NCBI GenBank assembly: GCA_039545295.1
Contig: BCIK01000006.1
Coordinates: forward strand, 988,048-1,052,047
DNA from: Udeniomyces pyricola
Taxonomy: Eukaryota; Basidiomycota; Tremellomycetes; Cystofilobasidiales; Mrakiaceae
Direction: 5' to 3'
DNA length: 64,000 bases
Below the pieces are notes generated by a model, which was not told where the DNA came from, searched no databases, and worked only from the letters and a program-made list of their open reading frames with translations. This document shows, piece by piece, positions 53,401 to 64,000 of the stretch. The position numbers were made by a program, and so were the translations under genes. Numbering within the stretch: the stretch's first letter is position 1; each line of letters opens with the position of its first letter.

Positions 53401-54668
53401 AAGGGGTCTTTTCAAGGAATTCGGCGCTGAAGACGGGTTTAAGAGGCCATCCGGTATTTTTCTGAGGATTACGACGACATGAGCCACACAATTCACTCCG
53501 TTAGAACCGATGATCAGACGATTTCCATTTGTGATAGGGTCCACTCACGTCGTGCTTTTTCACAATCTTGATAAAACCACTAAGAGACGACGAATACAGT
53601 GGGTCAGCATTGCGACTAGGACGATTCGTAAATACACGGAAGACCGAGTCTGAGGGATGGCACACGCACGTGTAGTTGAGTTTGGTGAAGAGGGCGAGGT
53701 CGTGCACATCTGCGACTAGAATGGCGACTGGAGTAGAGCAATATCTCAGATTAAGATATTCAAAATGACAATCTTTACAGTTTGTATCAGCTGGAAAGAA
53801 AACTCACCATCCTCCTCGAGTGATCGGAAGCGCTCTTCAATGGCGTTGACACTGCCTCCGTCGCTCGTGTCATCCTCATCTTCGTCGTCATCGCTGCCTC
53901 CATCGTCGTTGCCCTCATCAGAGCTACCTGGAATATGGAACTTGGATTGTTGTGCTTCGGCGTCATCTTCATCCTCATCGCGAAGTAAGTCGGGATCTGA
54001 GGTCAGCCGTTTGACGGTTCGCTCGGCCTGACGGATCCTATGAGCCAATTCCTTTGCCTAGTGAAAGCATCACGATTGATGTTGTATAAGCTGGGTCAGA
54101 TTCGGGAGGCCCTAGCCCACTTAAATGATGAGCACCCGGCGCTATCAAAACTTGGGACTTAGTGAACGGACCGACCTTGCGATCTTGAAATCCAGCAATC
54201 TTCTCCAGTTCAGTTTCAAGCTCCCTGACAAACTGAGCTTCGTCCGTGTCGTCCCAGGATCGACCAGCCGTCTGCTTCTTGAGAACCTGTATATCGTGGA
54301 TTTAGGTAGGTATACAAGCCAAAGAACGGAAGTAAGGCTGCAGGACCGCGGATCGATGCTTGAGAGTGGTGAGAGGGGTCGCGTGTGTACATGGATCCGT
54401 ATGCATCGCCACCTTCGAGAAGGCTTACCTTTTTGAGGCCCTTGTAATCCAGATAGTAGGGCTGCCATTCGGCGTACAGAGACGACTGCACAAAAGGAGA
54501 CAAACGTGAAAAGGTTATTGTCAGCTGCTGGTGCGGATGGGAGCCCGACGTCATCTAGCTTGAGAGTGACGGCAGAAGCAGATGATATGGTGCATGTCGC
54601 TACAAAGTGGACTGGGCTGGAAGAGAGAGAGGATAAAGACTGACTTCGATTCGCTGACCAAACTTCAT
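50469..54668 (-). CDS. VTC4: Vtc4-type polyphosphate polymerase (SPX-VTC-transmembrane)
   Basis: Seventeen exons between 54668 and 50469 on the minus strand, including a 24-nt first exon (54668-54645) and an 18-nt exon (50977-50960); 833 aa. Vtc4 makes polyphosphate from ATP at the vacuole membrane and moves it into the lumen. The SPX domain begins [15 protein letters not shown], with YKGLKK and the inositol-pyrophosphate-binding helix KIVKKHDK. The tunnel-shaped catalytic domain shows [34 protein letters not shown] and [10 protein letters not shown], which carry the basic and glutamate residues kept in catalytic Vtc4 rather than Vtc2/3. The C-terminus has three hydrophobic segments of the VTC/DUF202 membrane domain ([49 protein letters not shown]). 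A long acidic stretch interrupts the SPX domain. Confidence 0.96.
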
Positions 54669-55190
54669 GGACTTGGCGGTATGAGCTTGGGTAGAGGTAG
54701 GGGTTGATCGAGACTGAGAGGGAAGTCGGGTGCAAGCGAGCGGTAGGAGCGAATGTCCAGACTGATTGGGCGAGGTTGAAGAGCGCAGAGCACACAGGTC
54801 GCGCACGTTGTTGATGCGGTTGGTGAGGCCTTGAAGCATGCAAATACATGATGCATAAGCGCATGAGCGCATGATGGCCTGATGCGCCCGCACTTGCGGC
54901 GTCTCTGCTGCTGCACTGCTGCTGATGAGCCTGATTGTAATAATCGTCTCAATCGAAGATATCTAATTTGATCAATTCACAAATAATCATCACAATCTAT
55001 CAATGCAATAGTGTACTTGTAGCTTGTCATCCCATCTCTTGCCATCGAGGCCTTCCCCCACCTTCCCTCTCTCCAGCCTGTCCTCTCCCACCCCCCTTTC
55101 CGGCCTCTTTACCTCCCATTTGCACAAATCTCGCTTCCTTGTAACACACAACTTAACCTTTCCCCCCCCCCGGTCCGGACCCTATTTCTC
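54669..55190. promoter_or_regulatory. Divergent VTC4/ICP55 promoter region
   Basis: 522 bp between divergent starts. The plus-strand side is strongly pyrimidine-rich and ends with a C10 run at 55162-55171, about 20 nt before the ICP55 ATG. No PHO-type CACGTG site seen. Confidence 0.5.
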
Positions 55191-57641
55191 ATGCTTCGTT
55201 CTTCACCCCTTCGATCATCTACGCTCCTTCGAGCCCCTTCTGCTCATCGCTGGTGTCCTTCCTCACAGCCGCGTGACATCTCTTCATCATCATCATCATC
55301 ATCATCTGTCTCACTACCTACGATCCTACACCCAACATCACAACCGCATCAATCCGCCTCGGCGTCATCATTTAGACACTTCACCTCAACTTCCTACGCC
55401 TCCGCCTTCAAGCCGCCGCGCTATGGTCAACCGCTCCCCCTGACGCACCCCCACCTCCTTCGACCGAGCGAGCTCACGTCAGGCCTCGATGCCGCGGAAT
55501 ACGAGGTTCGGAGAAGAAACTTGATGGACCTTGTCCCAGACGGGGCTGTGTGCGTCGTGCTTGGGGCGAGAATTCAGTACTCTTCCCAGAACATATTGTA
55601 AGTACACCAGTTCGCTTAGTTTTCGCCATTTCTCGCAACCACATCTGGAGATGGATCACTCCCGAATACATCGATCAACATGCCCGACATCCAGCAGCTG
55701 ACCCTCTGCCAGCTACAAGTTTCGTCAATCAACAGACTTTCATTATCTCACTGGGTTTAACGAACCCGACTCAGCACTCATTCTCAGTAAGCATGCTTAG
55801 TCCGGACAGAATCCCGCTTCCACAGCTCACTGATCGCCATGTAATGTGCCTCCTGCTCAACCTCTTCAATCAACCATTCTTCCTGCAGAGAAGGATTCTA
55901 GCTCCCGAGGATATGAGATGACCATGTTTGTTCCTGTGCGCACGTCTGCTTCAACACTTTGGGAAGGTGGACGTGCGAGCATTGACGGGGCGCTTGAGTT
56001 TTTTGGCGCAGACAAAGTAAGACAACTTCAATGCTGCGCATCTCTGCGTGTCTCATCTTTCCGTCGAAATGCTGAATTTGCTTTTGATAGGCCTTACCAC
56101 TTGATGAATTGAACTCCACGCTCTCCAGCATGCTACTTTCATCTCCGGCCATCTATGTCGATCTTCCTGGACCCTCTTCTTCTGCCAAGCGGTCCCTCCT
56201 CTCCTATCTCCACCTTGCTCCCCGGCCGACTGACAAACTCAGCGGCGTGTCAATTCCATCGGACAAAATATCATCTTTGACCCGTCTTGTCCAAAAGCTC
56301 CGCAAAATAAAAAGTCCCGCTGAAGCCCGCATCATGAAGAAAGCTGGTGACATATCCAGCAAGGGCCACACCGAGGTGCGTCCAATCTATCTTCTTTGGC
56401 CTTCGAGATTTATCACCACTTCCTACCGTCGAACGTCCTGATTTATGTGGTTGTCGTTCCTGATTCGACAGATCATGCGCTTCGCCTCAGCTGGCAAATC
56501 AGAAGCTCATCTCGTCGCCCATTTCGAGTACATTTGCGCCCTTGAAGGATCAGAGCGTCCTGCGTATGTGCCTGTTGCAGCTTCGGGAGGCAACGCCTTG
56601 ACTATACACTACACCAACAACGACCATCTCATTACGGACGGCGAGGTACACCTCTTCTCACACGTCATGGGTTCCACAGCACCGCTGCACCAGAAGCTCT
56701 CGAGCATCTCGCTGTATCGGATTTCTTTGTACTTGCCTGATCATGCTTTCCATTGTCTCGTACATTCAGCTCGTCCTCGTAGATGCAGGTTAGTCGCTTG
56801 AAAGGCCTTTGACCAAACTCAGCCAGGAGCATCACTCATCAATTCGTAACCTTGTACCATATTCTCGATTGTCAGGGTGCGAACTGCACTCATATTGTTC
56901 AGATATCACTCGGACGTTTCCTGTGTCAGGAACATTCACTGCGCCTCAACGCGATCTGTATGAAGCTGTCTTGGTAAGTCACGATCGGTCCTTTATGACA
57001 ATCTCTACAAAAATTGCACTTGTTCATCTCGCATTCGATTGTGATTATACAGGAAGTCAACAAACGCTGCATTCAGATGTGTGAAGTCTCGGAAGGCTGG
57101 AGTCCAAACGCGATGCATCAGATCAGTATGTCACACTTCAATCCATCATGGTCATCCAGCGCTCTACCCAACTAAGCTCGCGTATCCTCACGCTACTGAC
57201 ACTACGTTGTTCGTATGCTGTCTCAGGTGTACGATACATGCGCGAGGCGCTCACTCAGATTGGATTCAATATCGATGACAACGCCACGCGGGAACTGGTA
57301 TGTACTAGACGTCAATTCTTTGCCTATTCAATTTCTTGCTGATCATGCGTACCTATACAGTATCCACATGCCCTTTCACACTTCCTGGGAATGGACTTGC
57401 ACGATACGCCTATGACTTCCAAAGAAGATCCGTGAGTTCAATCCAATACTAAGTTGTATAAATCGCTCGTCAAATGCTTGGATACCCACTGAACATTTGT
57501 TGATGTTGTTCAGTCTCATGCATGGCAACGTCATCACCATTGAACCTGGGTGAGTCCTGCTTCGAGAACCCTTTCTGTACATGTCGACTCAGTCCTGATC
57601 CGGTCCTTGATTCTCTTGGTTTCACTTGTGACAGAGTAAGT

Positions 57642-57704
<63 letters not shown>

Positions 57705-57994
57705 TCGTTTACATTCAACCGTGTCGTGTGTGCTGATTCAAACTGTACTTTGCAGGTTTATGTACCGTCTAGCTCCTCCTTTCCCAAAGCGTTCCGTGGT
57801 CTTGGGATCAGGGTTAGTACTTGCACAGTAACGACTAGTGGCTTCATGGCGGATTTGCCGATATTGACTATCATTTCCGAATGTATGACAACCAGATCGA
57901 AGATGACGTTCTCATACAAGAAGAAGGACCGCTGGTCCTGACTTCCCATTGTCCAAAAGAGGTTGTCGACGTAGAAGCCGCTTGCAGAGGATGA
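55191..57994 (+). CDS. ICP55: Icp55/XPNPEP3 mitochondrial X-Pro aminopeptidase
   Basis: Exons: 55191-55597, 55713-55786, 55889-56016, 56091-56375, 56472-56645, 56770-56788 (19 nt), 56876-56973, 57053-57125, 57227-57297, 57361-57431, 57514-57549, 57635 (1 nt), 57756-57812, 57896-57994; 530 aa and in frame only with the 1-nt exon. The N-terminus is an Arg/Ser-rich mitochondrial presequence with a (TCA)n serine run. [19 protein letters not shown] opens the creatinase fold. Dimetal ligands of the M24B site are VDAG (Asp), SDITRTFP (Asp), [11 protein letters not shown] (His), TIEPG (Glu) and IEDDV (Glu). Icp55 trims one residue after presequence cleavage and so stabilises imported proteins. One intron carries a 58-nt T tract. 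Confidence 0.93.
57644..57701. repeat. 58-nt T tract inside an ICP55 intron
   Basis: Uninterrupted T run that starts 8 nt after a perfect GTAAGT donor in ICP55. Confidence 0.95.
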
Positions 57995-58439
57995 CACAAT
58001 CAGTGATTGGTAACATCATATCCGAGATCTGGTGACGGATCAGGCTTTGTCCAGGCACCATATAAGAAGGTACAAACCTCATCGGACTCATGCTGATNCA
58101 ATGAATCCTTGAAAGAACCTGGTATCTAAAAGAAATTGAAGAGAGATGTGTTATGATGGGAAGTGAGTCAAGAGAGCAAAGAAAGAATCTAGAAAGAATC
58201 CAGAACGAAGGCAGAAAGAAAAAAGGGAGAAACCCGTGATTGCGTGCATGGCAGCCTTAACACAGGAGCAAAGTCAGATGCATCAGTCTGAGTGAAGACG
58301 CGCCAGGACAAAGTTAGAAGCATCAATCTCGATAACGACGGAGAAAGAGGGGTCAAAACAAATAAGGCTTGGGGGGTTGGGGGAGGTGAGATATCCTTTG
58401 ATGGGCTGAACTATAAAAGTAAAAAAAAAAAAAAAAAGC

Positions 58440-59150
58440 AACTTTCACGAGGAGTCTGGTAAAGGGACGAGCGATTTATGCAAGAGAACGACTTGATGAA
58501 TCTGCAAAAGAAGTTAGTGAACCCCGGGAACGTCTGTACTTTGCAAATGGAACGAGGAGGGAANCGATCTGTCACAGTCTTTACCTGTGCCAGGTCCAGC
58601 TTGATACCGTGGACAACCAAGATAAAGCCAAGGAAGTAAGCTTCGTCTTGGTGGAACCGGCACTCGATGGGCTTGATCCAAAGTTCAGTGGCGAGGAGCT
58701 TTTCCAGGACGTCTTAACGAGTTGAGTGTGTTTGGACCTGGTACGGGAGAGATTCTGGATGTCGTCGATGTAGACGATAGCAGAGATGTCGAGGCCCTGA
58801 CGAAGGGTGTCGTTCATAAAGGACTGGAAAGAAGCAGGGGCGTTTCAAAGACCAAAAAGCACGACCATGTACTGGAAGTAGCCGTAACGGCGAAGGAGCG
58901 CGGTCTTCCCTCTTCTTGTCCCGCGAGACGTACAAGGCTATAGGCATTACGAAGGTCCAGCTTCAAGAANACTCTGGGTCTTGACAGTGATCGCGTTCAG
59001 GCCGCGGTCTTCCACACAGAGTTTAAGTCAGCCGTCACCCTTCTGTATGTTCAAGATGGAATCACCAACAGGGGAAGTGATGGGCTTGATGACTTTCGTA
59101 TTAAGTAAGTTGCGAGAGTACTCTTGCAAAGTATCCAGCTTGAGCGGAGA
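58440..59150 (-). mobile_element. Decayed Ty3/gypsy-like reverse transcriptase
   Basis: Pieces of the Ty3/gypsy RT domain lie in order on the minus strand but in shifting frames with stops. They are LDTLQEYSRNLL and SPVGDSILNIQKGDG near 59040-59140, LKLCVEDRGLNAITVK near 59000, FLKLDLRNAYSLVRL near 58940, an FGL-stop-NAPASFQ block near 58845, MNDTLRQGLDISAIVYIDDI with the YxDD catalytic box at 58761-58772, and KVQTFPGFTNFFCRFI near 58500. Frameshifts, in-frame stops and N bases make it non-functional. Upstream frames (59300-60200, minus) may be gag, protease or other remains but show no clear motif. Confidence 0.65.
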
Positions 59151-62100
59151 AGGTAAGTGGACAGGGCGGTGGGGATAAGTGGAGAGGGGGAGGGGANNGG
59201 GGCTTGCCTTGAACAGTCAGAATAGAGTGATCGTAGTGTCACTGAAGATTGAACTGGAGGGCGGAAGACTGTGNAGTATACCCTAGCATACTTTAAAGAC
59301 TCCATTGGAGTGGAAGTCTGGGAAAGAAGATGTCATTGTTATCAACCCGAGAGAGGCTGATTTGATCGAGCACTCGGCGTGCGGGGACAGCATTTGTGAA
59401 AGGTACAGACAGTGCCCGCTCTCGGAGTCCTGTGAGTTCATGGCGTGTACACAGTGAGAAAGTCTGGTGGACAGATCTATTTCCGAGGTGATGTGAGAGG
59501 TCGAGAAGGCAGAGGCTGAGTAGATGACGCGACTTCTTCGATAAGTACATAGAGGGGTCAGCGTTGACCTTCTTTTCCCTATGAGTAGCGGAAGACGGCA
59601 TGGAGCATNATTCATAGGTGATGCCGATGGGAACTAATCAGAAGACAGCGAGCACCAAGGGAAGAAGAGAGGGAAGAGGACAGAGGTCGGAAGGTCGGTC
59701 AGAAAAAGCGAGATGAGGGTCACCTGTAGGCGTATATACCGGGCGAAGACCCTNGAAACTCAAGATAGTAATTGACGTCTGACACAGTTGGGCGAGAAGA
59801 GTCCAGCCTGATGATAAACAGGGTAGTAGCCGACCTCTGATCAGAGCCTTCCTTGGCTTTGTAGGCTTCTGAGAGTAAGGAAAGGGGAAGTCGCACCACC
59901 AAGGTCAGGTGTGGCGGCCAAGAGCCAGATGGACAGAATCAGAGTGGAAACAAAACCGTAGCAGGAGCAGAGCCATTTTCCTGGCGTACTGAAGGCGATG
60001 ATGAGCAAGACAGACGCAAACAGGATCCTCGAAGTGTAACAAAGCGGCAGGAAAGAGAAAGCGACCTTTGACATGGTCCTGGAGTCCCTTCCAATAAACT
60101 CTCGAGAGAGCTCTTCGTCGCGGCGTCGAAAGTGAAGCCCAAGCGGATCCTTGTAAGCTTCGTCCATACTCGTTGGACTGACATGACCTGTTAGAAAATA
60201 CAGAGGCGCCAAAAACCGGACACAAGATGTTTACGTCCAGGCAACGGCGGAAGAGTTCCCACCGTCGTTAGCGGTGGCCTGATAGCGAGCAGAGGTCCAA
60301 AAGAGGAGGGATAGGGGAAGCCAAAATGGGAGAAGGAGGAGGGGGGGTTGAATAGGAAGGGCGGTCGCATAAACTTCCGATGATGACATGTGATCTGATG
60401 CGTATGTAAATCGAGACAGAGGCGTTATGAAAAGGGCAGCGGTACGCGTNGAAGGTCCGTATGAGAGGTGATGAGAACAGAGCTGAGGGGCCTTTCTAAG
60501 ACAGGGACGCACATCGCCAGCTGGATCAGAGAAAAGTGCAAAAATGCTTGTCAATCGGTATCGGAAACCTCTGCAATCGGTACGCGGAGTGTCTGTCGAG
60601 AAGTTAGACTGGCTTATAAGGAGCGAAAGGCATATTGGATGGTAAAGTTCAAGGNCGTCGCGGGCTAGCTGTGTTGAGCGAGGCTGCGAGAAACGCTGAA
60701 GAGTACGGGTATGTCGTGTGTAAGCTGCTCGACGGGAAAACGGCGTCGATTGATAATGAAGTAGGAGGTCGACACGCCAGNCTATATGGAAGCAGCTTCA
60801 GAGACAACAGCGAAGCGCGAGATAGTGAAGATAAGTTGCTGGTGAACGTGGGCTTTGGAGGCAAAGTACATGCCAAGGCAGCCGACGCCCAACGCGGCTG
60901 GTGAGGACTGTGAGGTACGTGGCCAGATTACACACGCGCTTATCTGGCTGTACATCGATTGTGGCCCTATGCAAGTTCTGCTTGACGCGTTTCGTCGATT
61001 CGTCAGCTCCCAAAGTACTGCATGAGCCCATGCGTGGAGCCCATGAGCCAGATCGTAAGTCAAATAACCTTGCTGCTTGCTGCTTGCTGGTCTCATGCTA
61101 TCTTTCACCTCAACTCCTTCTCCTGTCATCCATTTTCCACCTCGATCCCCTCTACTGTACTATATACTGATCCGGCTAAGCGTCCTCATGCTCGCGGGAC
61201 AGTCACAATGCATATCACTCTTCCCTCACCCGACCACGTACACTTATCCCATCTACTGCTCGCCCCGCACGCCAGACTAGCTCACTTGGTTCAGGCCATG
61301 CGTGCATATTGACAACCACATACTCGCGGCCACTATATGTATGTTCGCGACTTGTTCACTCCAGCTGCCTCATGCGCATGCACAACGCTGTACTATCGTA
61401 TGGTCGCTACCGCTGCATGTGCTTTGACGATGCCGTCCCACGATACCAACACTTCTCTAGTCAACGCTATGGATTCCTTGATAGCTCCGGCCCGCTGTCC
61501 AGTCTCTGGACTTGATCCACCTCGACTGCACCGCCGACAATGAATGACCTCTCCCGGCGCCGCCTGACTACCGCTGCAATCCAGGGCTGCTGGCTTTCGC
61601 ATGTCGCGATATGTCAAGGCCTAGGCCGGCTATGCAGATGTTTTCTCTGCTCAGCCCAGTCCAACCCTTCCTGTCGACTGTTCTCCTCTAGTTGCGGTCT
61701 AGTCTGTCCTGTATAAGCACTCATCTATGCTCGCTGTCAGAATGCTTGTTCTCTCGCATGTCTTGCTCATTCATTCTCGCCCATTCCAGTTTCTAATCAC
61801 TGACAGGAGCTGTAGTCGAATGTCATACGGTCTGCTCCTCCAGTACAGAGTCAGTCATGCGGGACTGCATATGTCATGTTTCGCTCACGGGTACTTATGT
61901 TGCGCTAGTGAGCTTTTCCTGGATGGTCTGAGGACTTGTGAGCGCCCAGCTATATCGATTTGAGCCACTATGCAGACTTGAAATTGACATCTCTATGCTC
62001 TTGCCACCAGATGCCTTGGATATCCAATCCCATTACTTGCATTCTCCATGCGCTCTCTGTGGAACATCTGTTGCTCAATCGCCGTACTGTCTGCATGATG

Positions 62101-63550
62101 ATTGCATATATATGATCATGTTGAGTATCGATGTCTCGCTATCTGGCCTGAATGCCTATATCGTGCATGCGCGTAGTAAGCGATCGACAGCAAATTACAT
62201 ACCGCTCTCTCTGACGTCGCATCTTGAAGCCTACGTCGCACCTCTGCTCTGGATTACCGAATACATCAGGACTCATAAAGTCAGTACTCCCGCACGTGTC
62301 GCACACACATATAACATCGATACGATGCGCAAGATTTCCTTATTTGCTCTGACTATCATCGCTTCGACTACGTGCAATCATACCGAAACCTCGTATACGT
62401 CATCTTACGACCGCGCTGGGCAAAGATGTACATTTCCTGAGCACTTCCCTTATGAAATCTCATGTCGTCAAAATCACACTGCTTTCATTCTCTTGCGTAT
62501 AACACAAATGGGGTAAGTCTGTATGCCGTCTTGCTTGAGCACATTGAAATCGCTGCCTTATGATTTTGAGATTGTAATTTGCTCGAGAGAATCAATATGT
62601 TAAATCCGAGCTTCTCGTATATCGCAAAGTTTCTTCACCGGACAGCAGGGCACCCGTGTCGATGCCGGACTGTCTTGCATATGCTCGATGGACTGAAACT
62701 TGTTTGACATTCTTTCTTCATTCTTCATTTTTCTTCCGTATCTCATCTCCAACTCTTATCCTTTCAAGGGATTATGTCTCCGCTGACGATCGACGTGCCA
62801 ACATACTTCATGACAGCTCAAAATTTAATCTGCCTGCCAAAAAACGCGAGCTCATCTTTGTTTGCCAAGTCTACAGGAGTAGCGATCAGTGCATTCACAG
62901 ATTGTATTTCGATCTGCTCGGCATCTCTTTCGACTTTCCATCATCCACTCGCACCTTCTGGTCATCCACCAAGCTACTCAGGGCACGGGTATCGACCACA
63001 CTCGATTCAGGACTGAATATCGGGCGATGCGTGGATGGAAAAGAATGCTGTTAGGTAGGTGGCGAAATGAATCAATTGGTTTACAGTCAGAAAATGGTAG
63101 ATCTGTAAGTAGACTTGTCGATGGTGTCACTTGACGACTATGCTCGATCAGGAACGCTGCGATGTCAAGCTACAGCACGATGCAGTCAGGATCCACTCTT
63201 CTGTCCTGTCTTTCATATAAGGATAGAATCAGGATATAGAAATCAGGGTGCACGCAAAGATGTTGTTCGAAAATCTAGGATCATCTATAAGAATGTATGT
63301 GTAGGATGTTGAGAATGGGCATTGTGGCGTCGAGAGAGCGGACCTGGAATGGGAATACTGTTGAAAGTGCTACGATTAGCTGCTTCCTGGTATGAGTTCT
63401 GTGAGATGTTAATCAAAGGTATTGCATAAATTGATGTAGCTAGAGGTAGAAGATATCACAGGCTTATGTGGCTAGAGAGAAAGTCCATGGTGTTAGAATT
63501 AGCTAGACTTGCTATTAGCTTGGACTTGCGATGTAGAGCAATGTGAGAAC

Positions 63551-63612
63551 CTCATTGTATAGATGGTAGCTCGTGATACAAAAGAGGACTCTTAAATAGC
63601 TCAAGAGAAGTG
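63551..63612 (-). repeat. Left arm of LTR-like inverted repeat
   Basis: On the minus strand this arm reads CTTCTC...AGCTATTTAAG...CTCTTTTGTA...AGCTACCATCTAT, matching the right arm at about 80% over 52 nt. CTATTTAAG resembles a TATA-type LTR promoter. The flank ends with TGTTAG near 63491 (CTAACA on the minus strand), a possible LTR terminus. Confidence 0.6.
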
Positions 63613-63908
63613 CTTTGTGGTGCATCCTGTCCTGAGGAAAAGAGGGGAGGATGCTTAGAGTGTAGCGAGGATGGGTCGAAGCAGGAAGAGAGCTGGACGA
63701 GCAGCAGAGAGAATGCCACAGGGGTGTCAGCTGTGGTGCAGAGAGATATGTGAGAGTCTTGTTAGGAAAAGGGTATGCCGAGGTGGCAGTGTAGGATGAA
63801 GAATGAAAGCCGGTGGGATCTTCTGATCTGAGATTGGCACAGCCACATGGAGCATCCTTTCCTTTCTTTCCTTTCTCTCTCGTAGAACATCCGACAACCT
63901 TCCATAGC

Positions 63909-63965
63909 ACTTCTCCTTAGCTATTTAAGCGTTCTCTTTTGTACTGCTAGCTACCATCTATTCAA
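63909..63965 (+). repeat. Right arm of LTR-like inverted repeat
   Basis: Plus-strand copy with AGCTATTTAAG, CTCTTTTGTA and AGCTACCATCTAT in the same order as the left arm. The perfect shared core AGCTACCATCTAT lies at 63949-63961 against 63559-63571. The element may run past the window end. Confidence 0.6.
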
Positions 63966-64000
63966 TTCAATGTGGGTTGATGGGGCTGGGGGTTGGGGGT

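Larger units (their letters stand above)
57995..64000. other. Gene-poor, repeat-derived tail
   Basis: No intact gene was found over 6 kb. Open frames are short, overlap on both strands and lack motifs, apart from the reverse transcriptase relic. All ambiguous bases of the window fall at 58098-60781 (58098, 58564, 58970, 59197-59198, 59276, 59609, 59754, 60450, 60655, 60781), consistent with merged repeat copies. The last bases are G-rich (runs of GGGG and GGGGG) but are not a clear telomere repeat. Confidence 0.6.

Noticed and set aside
57593..57635. 43-nt exon in ICP55 instead of a single-nucleotide exon
   Set aside because: In frame, but inserts 14 residues between EPG and VYVP, next to a metal ligand, and its upstream intron would be only about 43 nt. 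Kept as the main rival model.
59905..60212. Possible integrase zinc-binding region on the minus strand (SRVYWKGLQDHVKG)
   Set aside because: Resemblance is weak, the His/Cys ligands are not visible, and its order relative to the RT is wrong for a gypsy element.
61000..63400. Genes in the right-hand tail
   Set aside because: Only short frames on both strands, with no motif and no coherent exon chain.
63970..64000. G-rich end as a telomere
   Set aside because: No regular TTAGGG-type unit is present in the 30 bases.

Overview
The window is nuclear DNA from a fungus, most likely a basidiomycete. Genes lie on both strands and are cut by many short spliceosomal introns (mostly about 50-120 nt, GT-AG, strong GTAAGT/GTGAGT donors). 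The proteins are typical fungal housekeeping products: a Vtc4-type polyphosphate polymerase, Pam17, a fungal-type G-alpha, branchpoint-bridging protein and an Mdm1-like sorting nexin. I could not settle the genus from sequence alone. There are no operons, no CRISPR and no phage genes. I saw no tRNA or rRNA.

Layout. 1-5.5 kb: the 3' end of a Ser/Thr/Pro-rich protein, a 113-nt T tract, then a MARVEL-type membrane protein (+). 6.4-10.2 kb: YIP1 (-) and PAM17 (+), divergent. 10.9-15.8 kb: MCM6 (+). 16.6-22.6 kb: a PQ-loop membrane protein and branchpoint-bridging protein (both -). 23.9-33.2 kb: a class-V aminotransferase resembling ergothioneine-pathway C-S lyases and a PXA-RGS-PX-Nexin_C sorting nexin (both +). 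34.3-38.8 kb: a G-protein alpha subunit and an unrecognised helical protein (+). 39.0-54.7 kb, all minus: a 1506-aa FHA protein with Ki-67-like architecture, a SARAF/TMEM66 homologue, an NSE3/MAGE protein and VTC4. 55.2-58.0 kb: ICP55/XPNPEP3 aminopeptidase (+). 58-64 kb: a repeat-derived, gene-poor tail with a decayed Ty3/gypsy-like reverse transcriptase, all of the window's ambiguous bases, and an LTR-like inverted repeat near the end.

Exon models were built by hand from frame, splice consensus and family conservation. For all complete genes the summed exon length is a multiple of three. Splice coordinates may be off by a base or two, and no transcript data were available.

The genes do not form one pathway, although several act in chromosome biology (MCM6, NSE3, the FHA protein), mitochondrial import and processing (PAM17, ICP55), membrane traffic (YIP1, MDM1-like) and vacuolar or ER membranes (VTC4, SARAF, PQ-loop). 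The most notable observations are the FHA protein that combines an N-terminal FHA domain, a PP1-docking motif and tandem [ST]P-x(3)-G-Phi-[RK]-x-[ML]-F motifs in Ki-67 order; an apparent single-nucleotide exon in ICP55 needed to keep the catalytic loop intact; and a G-alpha intron where choosing between two in-frame acceptors decides whether the NKxD guanine-specificity motif exists.
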